DNA of 64,000 nucleotides from NCBI GenBank assembly GCA_963738375.1, contig CAVTWL010000009.1, forward strand, positions 186,001 to 250,000, given 5' to 3'. The translations under genes and the position numbers were made by a program. Shown one piece after another: positions 36,029-44,388 of this stretch. Under the pieces are notes generated by a model that saw only the letters and a program-made list of their open reading frames with translations, ran no database searches and was not told the DNA's origin. The first letter of the stretch is position 1. Each line of letters starts with the position of its first letter. This stretch comes from Bog-159 sp963738375 (lineage in GTDB: Bacteria; Acidobacteriota; Terriglobia; Bryobacterales; Bryobacteraceae).

Positions 36029-36655
36029 ATGCCATCGACGTGTCCGAAGTGTCATCACATCTTGGAGCAGGACGAGATCTGCTGCGCGCAGATCCGCTAC
36101 ACGTGGAAGTGCAAGCAGTGCCACAAACTGTCGACCGGGTTCGCGCTGCCATATGGGAAATGCTTCCTGTGCGGCGGCGATCTGGCGATAGTGGCGAAGC
36201 GCGAGTTGGGCGATGCCATGCGCCTGAACGCCATCCGCGATGCTGTGCAATTCGAACTGAACGCCTTTTATTTTTATAAGCTGGCGCGGGAACAGGCCAC
36301 CAAGCCGGAGCATCGGGTGGTGCTGGAGAGGCTCTACGAGGCCGAACTTGACCATCTGCACGAGTTGAACGAGAAGTATCACGCGCATCTGGATGCATCG
36401 GTGACGGAGATGTCGCCGGACGCGGAGAAACTGCTGTCGGGATTCCTGTTCGACGATCTGGTGGTGTCGGACGACGCAAGCATCGTTCGGATTTATCAGT
36501 CGGCGCTGGAGATGGAACGGCGTACGCGCGATCATTTCCGCAAGCTGGCGTCGGATTTGCCGGAAGGGTTGGAAAAGGAACTTTGCCAGGAGTTGGCTTC
36601 GGAGGAAGACGAACATATCGCCATGCTCGAGACGGAGATGGCGCAGGTGGAGTAG
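36029..36655 (+). CDS. Ferritin-like (rubrerythrin-type) protein with N-terminal zinc ribbon
   Basis: A 208-residue protein. The ATG at 36029 starts MPSTCPKCHHILEQDEICC; the frame is open further up but inside the previous gene. Residues 5-50 have four CxxC-type pairs (CPKC, CAQ...C, CKQC, CFLCGG), like a zinc ribbon or rubredoxin-like unit. Residues 65-200 form a four-helix ferritin-like domain with metal-site elements QFELNAFYFY, EAELDHLHEL, EMERRTRDHF and EEDEHIAML. Rubrerythrins reduce peroxide using a diiron site. Its position two bases after the Nfn-type gene suggests electrons from NAD(P)H or ferredoxin reach it; that is inference. Confidence 0.78.
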   Translation: MPSTCPKCHHILEQDEICCAQIRYTWKCKQCHKLSTGFALPYGKCFLCGGDLAIVAKRELGDAMRLNAIRDAVQFELNAFYFYKLAREQATKPEHRVVLERLYEAELDHLHELNEKYHAHLDASVTEMSPDAEKLLSGFLFDDLVVSDDASIVRIYQSALEMERRTRDHFRKLASDLPEGLEKELCQELASEEDEHIAMLETEMAQVE

Positions 36656-36814
36656 CCACGCATGGCTTGGCTGGCCTCGATCCCACTGGGTGAGAGGCGC
36701 CACCCCCGAGTGCAAGACGGTGGACCGGCGAACCGTTTTTCGCAGCATGGGACTGCCGCGGCTGTGCGAACGGTGCCCCCACTGCGGAGCATGGCTTGGC
36801 CGTTTGGGAGGACG

Positions 36815-38147
36815 TTACACAGCGTCCGACACACTAGCCAGATTGAATTCCGCCGCTACGATGGCCGGCACGATGGAACTGCCGGTTTCGGCTCCTTGGG
36901 CGCGCAAGGGGTGGGTCAGCTTCTTAGTATTCTGCAGAACGCGCACGGGGCTTTCATTCCAGCGGAAGTTGGTTACCGGGTCGGTGACCTTGCCGTTTTC
37001 CACCAGGAAGACGCCGTCGCGGGTCAGGCCGGTGACCTGCATGGTCTGCGGCTGCAGAACCCGGATATACCATAGGCGGGTAATCAGCAGTCCTCGATCG
37101 ACGGACTTGATCAGGTCTTCGAGCGAGTTGTCTTGGCCATCCAGAGTCAGATTGTCGGGGCCAGGCGTCGGCTGCTTGCCCGCCTTGCTGGCCCAGAAGC
37201 GATCGTAATAGAAATTCTTCACAACCCCCTTGTCGATCCAGGCGACGTGGTCGTTGGGCAGCAGCGAAGGGCCCCACGGAGTGGTGGCGAGGTTGGTGTT
37301 GAATGGATCGCTGCGCAGGGTGATGTGCTCGGGAAACATCTTCTCGCCCAGGTGCGTGCCGCCGCCCTGTTTGCTTAGGAATGATTGGCCTTGTTCGGCG
37401 TCGCGCGCGCCGAAGCTCCCGCCCAGAAAGCCGACCAGGTCGCTGACAGCGGCCGGTTCCAGGATTACCGTGTACTTTCCGGGATCGAGTTTCTTGCGGG
37501 TGCCTGCGCCGCGCAAACATTTATCCGAGGAGATGCGTCCGGCGGCCTCGCCGTTCACGTCTTTCAAGGACACGGAGGTCTGGGAAGCCCACCCCGAACT
37601 GTTCCCGCCGGCGGTGCGCATGGTGTTGGTCAGGCTGGAATCGGTGTATGTGTGATAGCCGAATAATCCGGCCTTATTGCCGACGGCCACCGCGTTGGCG
37701 GAGCGCTGGATAAAGCCGGCCGCGGTTAGCTGGTGTTGCCGGGCGCTATCGAGTACCGCCTTGACGTGCGGGATCATGACGTCGCCGCGCGCCGCCGCGG
37801 TGAAGGCATCGAAGTTGCTCAGCACGGGATATTTTTGGGGACCGAGGGCTGGCATATCTTCGGGATCGGCCTTGGAGATGCGCGCGAGGTCTTCGGCCTG
37901 CTCCACGCCGCGCTTGATGGCGTCGGCAGTGAACTCGTTGACCACGGCGTTGCCGTGGCGTTTGTCCTCGGTCACGCTGCTGATGGAGAGCTGTTGCGTG
38001 ACGCGATAGCCGGAAGTGGTGATGCCGTTATTGGCGAAGCGGATGAAGGCATCCTCCGTCCAGATGAAGATCGACCTGGCAGCCGGGCAGCTTGGAGTAA
38101 CCGATGGCTTGGTCGATCAGGTTTTTGGCGTCCTGTTGGCTGAGCAT
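36815..38147 (-). CDS. TldE/PmbA-like metalloprotease-family protein, one frameshift
   Basis: Partner subunit of the TldD/TldE protease type. From ATG 38147 (AAGGAG lies 7-8 bases upstream) the protein begins MLSQQDAKNLIDQAIGYSK, breaks near 38068-38075 where one extra base occurs, and continues as IWTEDAFIRFANNGITTSG into an intact 386-codon run ending at 36815. That run shows TSVSLKDVNGEAAGR and GGSFGARDAEQGQSFL. TldE-type proteins lack the zinc site and form the inactive half of the heterodimer. The start lies 12 bases after the end of tldD. Corrected length is about 443 residues. Confidence 0.78.
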
Positions 38148-38158
38148 GGTGAGTCTCC

Positions 38159-39769
38159 TTAGTCGGTCAACAACACATTGATCTGGCGGAAGCGGGATGG
38201 GCGAGCAGCCGTGGCTGACGGCGTTGATCTGCTCGGGTTCGCCTTTGCCATCGAAGGACGATCCGAACTGCTGCCAGTAGCTGGCTCCGGCGATGCCGTC
38301 GCAGGCTGCCAGAAATCGGTGGTCTTGGCTTGATAGGCGACGCGGGAAAGCATGCCGCGCTTCTTGCCGCCTTTGATTTCCCAGAAAGCGTCGCCGCCGA
38401 ACTGGAAGTTATAGCGCTGCTGATCGATGGAGAAGCTGCCGTCGCCTTCGATGAGAATGCCGTCGTCGACGCCGGAGATCAGATCGTCGGGAGTGACGTC
38501 GCGCGGGCCGGGCGCGAGCCAGACGTTGGGCATGCGCTGGAAGGGGACGCTGCGACCAGGAATCGGCATAGCAGCAGCCGCGCGATTCAGTTTCGCCGAT
38601 CAGATGGGCCTGATCGCGGATGGTCTGGTAGTGCTTGAATACGCCTTTCTCGATGATGGGGAACTTGGTGGTGAGCACGCCATCGTCGTCGTATTTCACG
38701 GTGGCCAGACCGCCATCGATGGTGCGGTCGCCGAAGACGTTCATCAGTTCGCTGCCGACCTGAGAATTTGCCCATCTTTTCGGTGGTCATGAAGCTGGTG
38801 CCGGCGAAATTGGCTTCGTAGCCCAGGGCGCGGTCGAGTTCGGTGGAGTGGCCGATGGATTCGTGGATGGTGAGCCAGAGGTGGCTGGGCAGCAGCACCA
38901 GATCCTTCTTGCCGGGCGTGACGGGCGGGGCGGCGAGATGTTCGAGCACTTCGGCGCGGATGCGCGGGGCATTTTCGCCGAGGTTGGCTTTGGCGATGGC
39001 TTCCCAGCCGGCGGTGACTGGGGGCGACTGTGTAACTGCGGGTGCGCGAGATGTTCTGTCTGAATATCGACGGCGGTGGCTTGCAGCAAGGGATACACCT
39101 GCACGACATATTGCTGGATGGAGGAGCCTTCGGTGGATGCGAAATACTTATCTTCGGCCCGGAAGCGCCAGGAATCCGAAGGCGCAGAATACCTTGGGAT
39201 CCTTCTTAATGATGATGGTGGCGCTGTGGATGAGATCCAGCTTCTCGTCCATGGAGACGGCGAAGGGATCTTTTTCGAAGGCGGACGTCCAGCGGTCGGT
39301 GTAGGCCTTTACGGGAGCGAGTTGCACGGGCGCGGACTGGAGGGCGGCGTTGGCTTTGGCAACGACAACCGCTTCACGCGTGATGCGGGCGATCTCGTCG
39401 GCGGTGACCAGCGGCGATGCGGCGAATCCCCATTGGCCGCTGCGCGATGACGCGTACGCCGAAGCCGAAATTCTGCTGGTCGGTGATGAAGGGAACTTCG
39501 TCGGTCTTGGTGCCGCCGCGTTCGGGGGAGAGCCGGTAGCCCGAAAACTGCTGCCGATAGCGGGCGATCCGGATATCGCAATAGGTCGCGCCTTGTTTGC
39601 GTGCTTCGGCGAGAGCGACTTCAGCCAGTTTTTCGAGGGCCGGATCGGGTTTGGCGGCGGCCGCGTCTGGAGCGCCAAAAAGGCGGTTGGCCAACAGGAC
39701 CTGGGCGCCGGTGGCAGTCGCCAGGAAGGCGCGGCGGCTTAGGGGTGGGGCCGGGTGATGGATTTTCAT
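38159..39769 (-). pseudogene. tldD: TldD-like metalloprotease with about seven frameshifts
   Basis: Active subunit of the TldD/TldE protease. ATG 39769 gives an apparent Tat signal (PPLSRRAFLATATGAQVLLA), and the zinc site is TIHESIGHSTELDRALG (HExxxH type). The frame breaks near 39441, 39171, 39055, 38763, 38552, 38310 and 38200, but each piece joins the next into one conserved protein: GVRVIA|SGQWGFAASP, KMGKF|QVGSELMNVFG, CYADSWS|SVPFQRMPNVW. Five breaks look like single-base insertions and two like deletions. Almost no premature stops lie in the pieces. I call it a pseudogene for caution; a run of sequence errors is equally possible. Corrected length about 535 residues. Confidence 0.75.
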
Positions 39770-39895
39770 CGCTCGGATAAGTTTAGCGCATGGGAGGGCA
39801 GCAAAGCCGCAACCTATGCACACTTGCGGCGGGCGATTGTTTCCGGCATAATTGGCTTCAATAATGTAACTTTCCAGGCCAAAGCAGGAGTTCCG

Positions 39896-40216
39896 GTGAG
39901 AACGACTCTTATCTTCGCCATAGCCGCCTACGCCGACCGGCGCTTTCAGAAGAAAGCGCGGAGTTTCCTCCGGGGGCTTTCGACCGGCGAATTACAGTAC
40001 ATTGCGGAATTCCTGGGGGCTTGCGTGCTGGAATCGGCGGGACGTTCGCCGGCGAGCAGGCGCGATCTAGCGCAAGGCATCGCGCAGTATGAACAGGTGC
40101 GCAGCGGGACCGCGAGCGGTCCAAGCGACCACGACCACAAGATGATCCTGCTGCTGGAGTACCTGTGCCGGAGCCAGCTTTCGGTTTCTATTCCGCCGGT
40201 TCTTTCAATTCCCTGA
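39896..40216 (+). CDS. Small conserved-looking protein of unknown function
   Basis: A 106-residue protein starting at GTG 39896, with AGGAG ending five bases before it; the frame is open further upstream but no better start or signal is visible. The sequence RSFLRGLSTGELQYIAEF followed by LGACVLES is amphipathic and helical, and is the part most likely to be conserved. A short His/Asp-rich stretch (PSDHDHKM) and a helix (ILLLEYLCRSQLSV) follow. I do not recognise a family. The last 29 bases overlap the end of the convergent DUF1080 gene. Confidence 0.55.
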   Translation: MRTTLIFAIAAYADRRFQKKARSFLRGLSTGELQYIAEFLGACVLESAGRSPASRRDLAQGIAQYEQVRSGTASGPSDHDHKMILLLEYLCRSQLSVSIPPVLSIP

Positions 40217-40946
40217 TCCAAATATTGCGGTAGCGCACGGCTTGTCCGTGATCTTGGAGCTGCAACGGCAACTTGGCGGGGCCCGGCTTGTAGGCAGGAC
40301 GCTTCATGTAATCAGTCGGGCCGGTTGGACGGACGTGATCCTGCACCAATACCCCGTTAAAGAGGAGGGTGATGGAGGCAGGTTCGGCGAGGCTGCTGCC
40401 GGAGAAGCGCGGGCCATGGAATACGACGTCATAAGTCTGCCACTCCCCCGCGGGGTGAGCCGGGTTTACCAGGGGAGGATACTGACAGTAGATGGCGCCA
40501 GCCTGGCCGTCGGCGTAGGTCTTATTTTTGTAAGACTCCAAAACCTGAATTTCGTACAGGGAGTGCAAGAACACTCCGCTGTTGCCGGGTTCCTGGTCGC
40601 TACCCTTCGGGGGCGTGGGGCTGGACCATTCCACATGCAACTGGCAATCGCCGAAGGATTGTTTCGTGACGATGTCGCCGGTACCGGGCGCGACTTCGAA
40701 GTAGCCATCGCGCAGCTTCCAGGCTATCGGCTTGCCATTGCGCTGCTGCCAGGCCGAGAGATCCTTGCCGTCGAAGAGCGCAATAGCGTCGGAGGGCGGG
40801 GTGCCGGCATGCTCCTGGGTGCTGGGCTGGCCGGGGGTGACCAAGGGGGGCAGCGGGCGGGTACGGTCGCCGGTCTTCCACTTAATGACGGGGACGGTGG
40901 CGGCGAAGGCGGACAAGGCGATCGGCAAAAGATATCGGATTCGCAT
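40188..40946 (-). CDS. Exported DUF1080 (3-keto-disaccharide hydrolase-like) protein
   Basis: A 252-residue exported protein with a hydrophobic N-terminus (YLLPIALSAFAATVPVI). It carries the DUF1080 beta-sandwich: ALFDGKDLSAWQQRNGKPI, DCQLHVEWSSPTPPKGSD, GNSGVFLHSLYEIQVLESY and RYRNIWIREL. Members bind or cleave glycans, and some hydrolyse 3-keto-glycosides made by Gfo/Idh/MocA dehydrogenases. Two such dehydrogenases are in the window (19868-21157 and 62010-63503), though not adjacent. Convergent with the small unknown gene. Confidence 0.88.
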   Translation of the reverse strand: MRIRYLLPIALSAFAATVPVIKWKTGDRTRPLPPLVTPGQPSTQEHAGTPPSDAIALFDGKDLSAWQQRNGKPIAWKLRDGYFEVAPGTGDIVTKQSFGDCQLHVEWSSPTPPKGSDQEPGNSGVFLHSLYEIQVLESYKNKTYADGQAGAIYCQYPPLVNPAHPAGEWQTYDVVFHGPRFSGSSLAEPASITLLFNGVLVQDHVRPTGPTDYMKRPAYKPGPAKLPLQLQDHGQAVRYRNIWIRELKEPAE

Positions 40947-41268
40947 TTCGCACCGATTTTACCACCGGGTGAAAACAAGGGGCTGCCGGTGCCGCTGTTA
41001 AGTGCATTTAACGACTTTTTTATGCATTCCTTACGGCCGGGATGCGATTCTGAAGGTGCCGCGATGTGCCAAGTGAATGCTTATCTGAAAGATAGGCAGG
41101 GGCCGCCAAAAGATAGACACTTTAGGTAAATGGGTCGAGTTATCGCCATGATATGATCGAGTTACCTGGGGGTGCCGGTGAGTCGTGAGGACCTCCAGTC
41201 TCCCGCGTTGGCAGATGGTAATCCTCCTACCAGAGAAAGACACCCGGAATCAGCGTCATGGAGATGAA
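40947..41268 (+). promoter_or_regulatory. Upstream region of the metal efflux operon with paired direct repeats
   Basis: No gene is seen in these 322 bases. TCGAGTTA occurs twice, at 41135-41142 and 41157-41164, 22 bases apart (two helical turns), with a -10-like TATGAT (41152-41157) touching the second copy. A weaker pair, AAAGATAG, lies at 41087-41095 and 41107-41115. Such spacing suits a dimeric response regulator or metal sensor, but no regulator gene is adjacent. The stretch 40947-41080 shows nothing else. Confidence 0.35.
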
Positions 41269-42546
41269 ATGTATCGCCTCTTGAGGCGGCTGTTCATGGG
41301 ATTACTGTTTGCAGGCTGTTTCGTCGAAGCGATGTCCGGCCAAAGCACCGGGCCGAAGACCATGACGTGGCAGCAGGCGCGCGCAGCTTTCGAAAAGTCG
41401 AATCCCACGATGCAGGCAGCCCGGCTGGGTATCGAGCAATCCAAAGACGACGAAATTACGGCGTACCTGCGCCCCAATCCGGATCTTACGGTGAGCCTGG
41501 ATCAGATCAATCCATTTTCGGATAATCCCGCGCGCAAATACAGCCCGTTTGCGGAAGCGCTTCCATTTGTTTCGGGAAGCTATCTGCACGAGCGCCGGCA
41601 CAAGCGGGAACTGCGACTCGAAAGCGCGCAGAAGGCCACGGCGATCGCGCAATCGCAGTTGTTGGATCAGGAACGCACGCTGGTTTTCAGCTTACGAAAT
41701 GCATTTGTGCAGGCGCTGCAAGCCAAGGCGGTGCGCGATTTGGCGAAAGATAATCTGACCTATTTCGACCACGAGTTCGGAATTAGCCAGGAGCGTTTTA
41801 AAGCGGGCGACATTGCGCGCGTGGACCTGGACCGGCTGGAATTACAGCGGGTGCAATACGAATCGGATTTGCAGACGGCGGAAGTGAATTTGCGTACGGC
41901 AAAGATCCAGTTGTTGCAATTGATCGACGACCGGACTCCTATCGAACAATTCGATGTCGCCGGTCCTTTCGAGTTCGCGGAACAGATTCAGACGCAGGAA
42001 GAGTTCCGGCACATGGCGCTGGAGGAGCGGCCGGATTTAAAGGCCGCGGTGGAATCCGTTGACAAAGCGCGAACCGATTACCGGTTAGCGGTGGCCAACG
42101 GTTCGACTGACCCGACCTTTGGCGTGGACTTTGGGCGCAACCCTCCGATTCCGGTGTACATGGGCGTGAGCGTTTCCATTCCGCTGCGCATCTTCGACAA
42201 GAATCAGGGCGAGAAGGCGCGCGCGCAGGTGGAAATCTCGCGCAGCGAAAAACTGCGGGAAGCGTCGGAGGCGCAGGTCTTCAACGATGTCGATTCCGCT
42301 TACGCAACTTTGCAGAATACAGTGACTCTGCTGCGGCCTTATAAGACGAAGTATCTGGCGACGGCCGGGCGGGTGCGGGACACCATTGCATTCTCTTATC
42401 AGCACGGGCAAGCGGCCTTGGTCGACTATTTGGACGCGCAAAGAGACTACCGGGCTGTGCAAGTGAGTTATCTGAACCTGGTGGGTTCTTATCTATCCGC
42501 CGCGAGCCAGTTGAATCTGGCGGTGGGCCGCGAGGTTATCCAATGA
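41269..42546 (+). CDS. Outer-membrane efflux protein, TolC/CusC family
   Basis: A 425-residue outer-membrane channel subunit. The ATG at 41269 with GGAG about six bases upstream starts MYRLLRRLFMGLLFAGCF, a signal peptide; an upstream in-frame ATG at 41185 would add 28 residues without one. The mature part shows the two long helical hairpins of the family (TWQQARAAFEKSNPTMQAAR near the start, ARVDLDRLELQRVQYESDL in the middle, ALVDYLDAQRDYRAVQVSYL near the end). Its stop overlaps the start of the adaptor gene in ATGA, so the pump components are made together. Confidence 0.88.
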   Translation: MYRLLRRLFMGLLFAGCFVEAMSGQSTGPKTMTWQQARAAFEKSNPTMQAARLGIEQSKDDEITAYLRPNPDLTVSLDQINPFSDNPARKYSPFAEALPFVSGSYLHERRHKRELRLESAQKATAIAQSQLLDQERTLVFSLRNAFVQALQAKAVRDLAKDNLTYFDHEFGISQERFKAGDIARVDLDRLELQRVQYESDLQTAEVNLRTAKIQLLQLIDDRTPIEQFDVAGPFEFAEQIQTQEEFRHMALEERPDLKAAVESVDKARTDYRLAVANGSTDPTFGVDFGRNPPIPVYMGVSVSIPLRIFDKNQGEKARAQVEISRSEKLREASEAQVFNDVDSAYATLQNTVTLLRPYKTKYLATAGRVRDTIAFSYQHGQAALVDYLDAQRDYRAVQVSYLNLVGSYLSAASQLNLAVGREVIQ

Positions 42547-43679
42547 AACGGCGAGAATTGAATCTGATCGTACCGATCTTATGCATGGCGGTGATGCTGG
42601 CCGGCTGTAGCGCGCAAGGCAAGGGCGATCCCAAGGCAGAGGCGCCGCCGCCGGCAGAGATCGAACACGTGGAGAATGCGGGTCTGTTCAAAGTGGACGA
42701 CCCCAGTAAGTTCCCGCTGGCGACCGCGGGCGAGGTAGATAGCGCACCGGAATTGGAAGTAACCGGAGTGGTCAGTGCGGATGTCTCGCGTACCATTCCG
42801 GTGATCACGTTGGCGTCGGGACGGGTGATCGAGGTGCTGGCCCGGCTAGGCGATACGGTAACCAAGGGCCAGCTGCTGATGAAAGTGCAGAGCGCCGATA
42901 TCGCCGGGGCTTATTCGGATTACGAGCAGGCGGTGGCGGATGTAACCCTGGCTAAGGCGCAACTGGATCGCGCGAAGCTGCTATTCGACAAGGGCGCCAT
43001 CGCGCAGAAGGATCTGGAAGTCGCGCAGGACACCGAAACGAAGGCGCAGGTAACCGTGAAAACCACGCTGGACCATTTGAAGGTGCTGGGGGCGGATCCG
43101 GATCATCCATCGTCGATTGTGGATGTCAGGGCTCCGGTAGCGGGCGTGATTACCGATCAACAGGTGACCAACGCGGCGGGCGTGCAAGGATTGTCATCGC
43201 CGAATCCGTTTACGATTTCGGACTTATCGCATATCTGGATTCTGTGCGACGTGTACGAGAACGACATGGCGCACGTTAACCTCGGCGAGTACGCGGATGT
43301 GACCCTGAACGCATACCCAAACCGGGTTTTCAAGGGGCGCATCGCGAACATCAGCCCCGTGCTGGATGCCAATTTGCGCACGGCGAAGGTGCGGCTGGAG
43401 ATGGCGAACCCAGGATCGATGCGGTTGGGAATGTTCGTAACGTCGACCTTCCACGGATTGAAGAAGGAAGTTCATGCCACCGTGCCTGCGCCGGCTGTTT
43501 TGCATCTGCACGATCGCGATTGGGTGTACGTTCCTTCCGGCGACAAGCAGTTCCGGCGGTTGGAAGTGAAGGGCGGGAAAATGCTGCCGGGCAATATGCA
43601 GGAGATATCGAGCGGCATTCAGCCGCGCCAGCAAGTGGTTTCCAACGCGCTGGTGCTGCAGGCGACGGCGGAGCAATAA
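42543..43679 (+). CDS. RND efflux periplasmic adaptor (CusB/CzcB type), lipoprotein
   Basis: A 378-residue membrane fusion protein. The signal has a lipobox-like MLAGCS, so it is probably anchored through Cys. The order is barrel/lipoyl (VLARLGDTVTKGQLLMKVQ), coiled-coil hairpin (VTLAKAQLDRAKLLFDKGAI), second lipoyl half (RAPVAGVITDQQV) and beta barrel (DLSHIWILCDVYENDMAHVN), as in heavy-metal adaptors. It links the outer-membrane channel to the RND pump encoded after the aldolase gene. Confidence 0.92.
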   Translation: MKRRELNLIVPILCMAVMLAGCSAQGKGDPKAEAPPPAEIEHVENAGLFKVDDPSKFPLATAGEVDSAPELEVTGVVSADVSRTIPVITLASGRVIEVLARLGDTVTKGQLLMKVQSADIAGAYSDYEQAVADVTLAKAQLDRAKLLFDKGAIAQKDLEVAQDTETKAQVTVKTTLDHLKVLGADPDHPSSIVDVRAPVAGVITDQQVTNAAGVQGLSSPNPFTISDLSHIWILCDVYENDMAHVNLGEYADVTLNAYPNRVFKGRIANISPVLDANLRTAKVRLEMANPGSMRLGMFVTSTFHGLKKEVHATVPAPAVLHLHDRDWVYVPSGDKQFRRLEVKGGKMLPGNMQEISSGIQPRQQVVSNALVLQATAEQ

Positions 43680-43697
43680 TGGCGTTGGGAGAAGCCA

Positions 43698-44375
43698 ATG
43701 ACCAAAGAAGAAGCCGCCGCGCAAATCGAAGATTTCGGTATCGTTCCTGCGATTCGTTTGGCATCGACTGACGACGCGCGCTTTGCCGCGGATGCGATTT
43801 ATCGAGCAGGGCTGCCCATCGTGGAGATCCCCATGACCGTTCCGGGGGCGCTCGCATTGATTGCGGAACTGGTGCGCGATTATCCGGATATGGTGGTGGG
43901 TGCGGGAACGGTGCTGGATGCCGATACCGCGACGCGAGCCATCGAGGTCGGGGCCAGATTCATTACCAGCACTGGAATGGATCCGGCGGTGGTGGCGCTA
44001 TCAGTGGAAAAGAGCGTGCTGGTGCTGCCGGGCGCGTTGACGCCCACGGAGATCATCAACGCGTGGAAGGCAGGCGCCGATTTCGTGAAAGTATTTCCGT
44101 GCGGGTCGCTGGGCGGAGACACTTATATCCGGGCGCTGAAAGCGGCACTGCCACAGATCAAGCTGATCGCGGGCGGTGGCGTGCAGCAGCATACCGCGGG
44201 CCATTACATCGCAGCGGGGGCCAGCGCGATCGGTGTGGGCAAGGAACTGGTGACTCACGAAGCCATCCGGTTGCGCAAGCAGGAATGGATTCTGGAATTG
44301 GCGCGCCGCTTCATGGCCACGGTGAAAAATGCGCGTACGGCAACGCCGTCGGCCAATATGGTGAGGTTCAAGTAG
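43698..44375 (+). CDS. KDPG/KHG aldolase inside the efflux operon
   Basis: A 225-residue class I aldolase that splits 2-keto-3-deoxy-6-phosphogluconate into pyruvate and glyceraldehyde-3-phosphate (Entner-Doudoroff step). The Schiff-base lysine is in ADFVKVFPCG, the earlier acid-base Glu is in GLPIVEIPMT, and the phosphate site is GAGTVLD...LIAGGGVQQ. It starts 18 bases after the adaptor stop, and the RND pump gene begins 13 bases after it. The encoded enzyme has no evident link to metal efflux, so the position may reflect insertion of a catabolic gene into the operon, or an unrecognised coupling. Confidence 0.9.
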   Translation: MTKEEAAAQIEDFGIVPAIRLASTDDARFAADAIYRAGLPIVEIPMTVPGALALIAELVRDYPDMVVGAGTVLDADTATRAIEVGARFITSTGMDPAVVALSVEKSVLVLPGALTPTEIINAWKAGADFVKVFPCGSLGGDTYIRALKAALPQIKLIAGGGVQQHTAGHYIAAGASAIGVGKELVTHEAIRLRKQEWILELARRFMATVKNARTATPSANMVRFK

Positions 44376-44388
44376 GTCGAAGCAAACA

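Noticed and set aside
36656..36814. A possible small zinc-ribbon ORF near 36690-36840
   Set aside because: It has no ribosome site and runs antisense into tldE; the CERCPHCG run is short and not supported by anything else.
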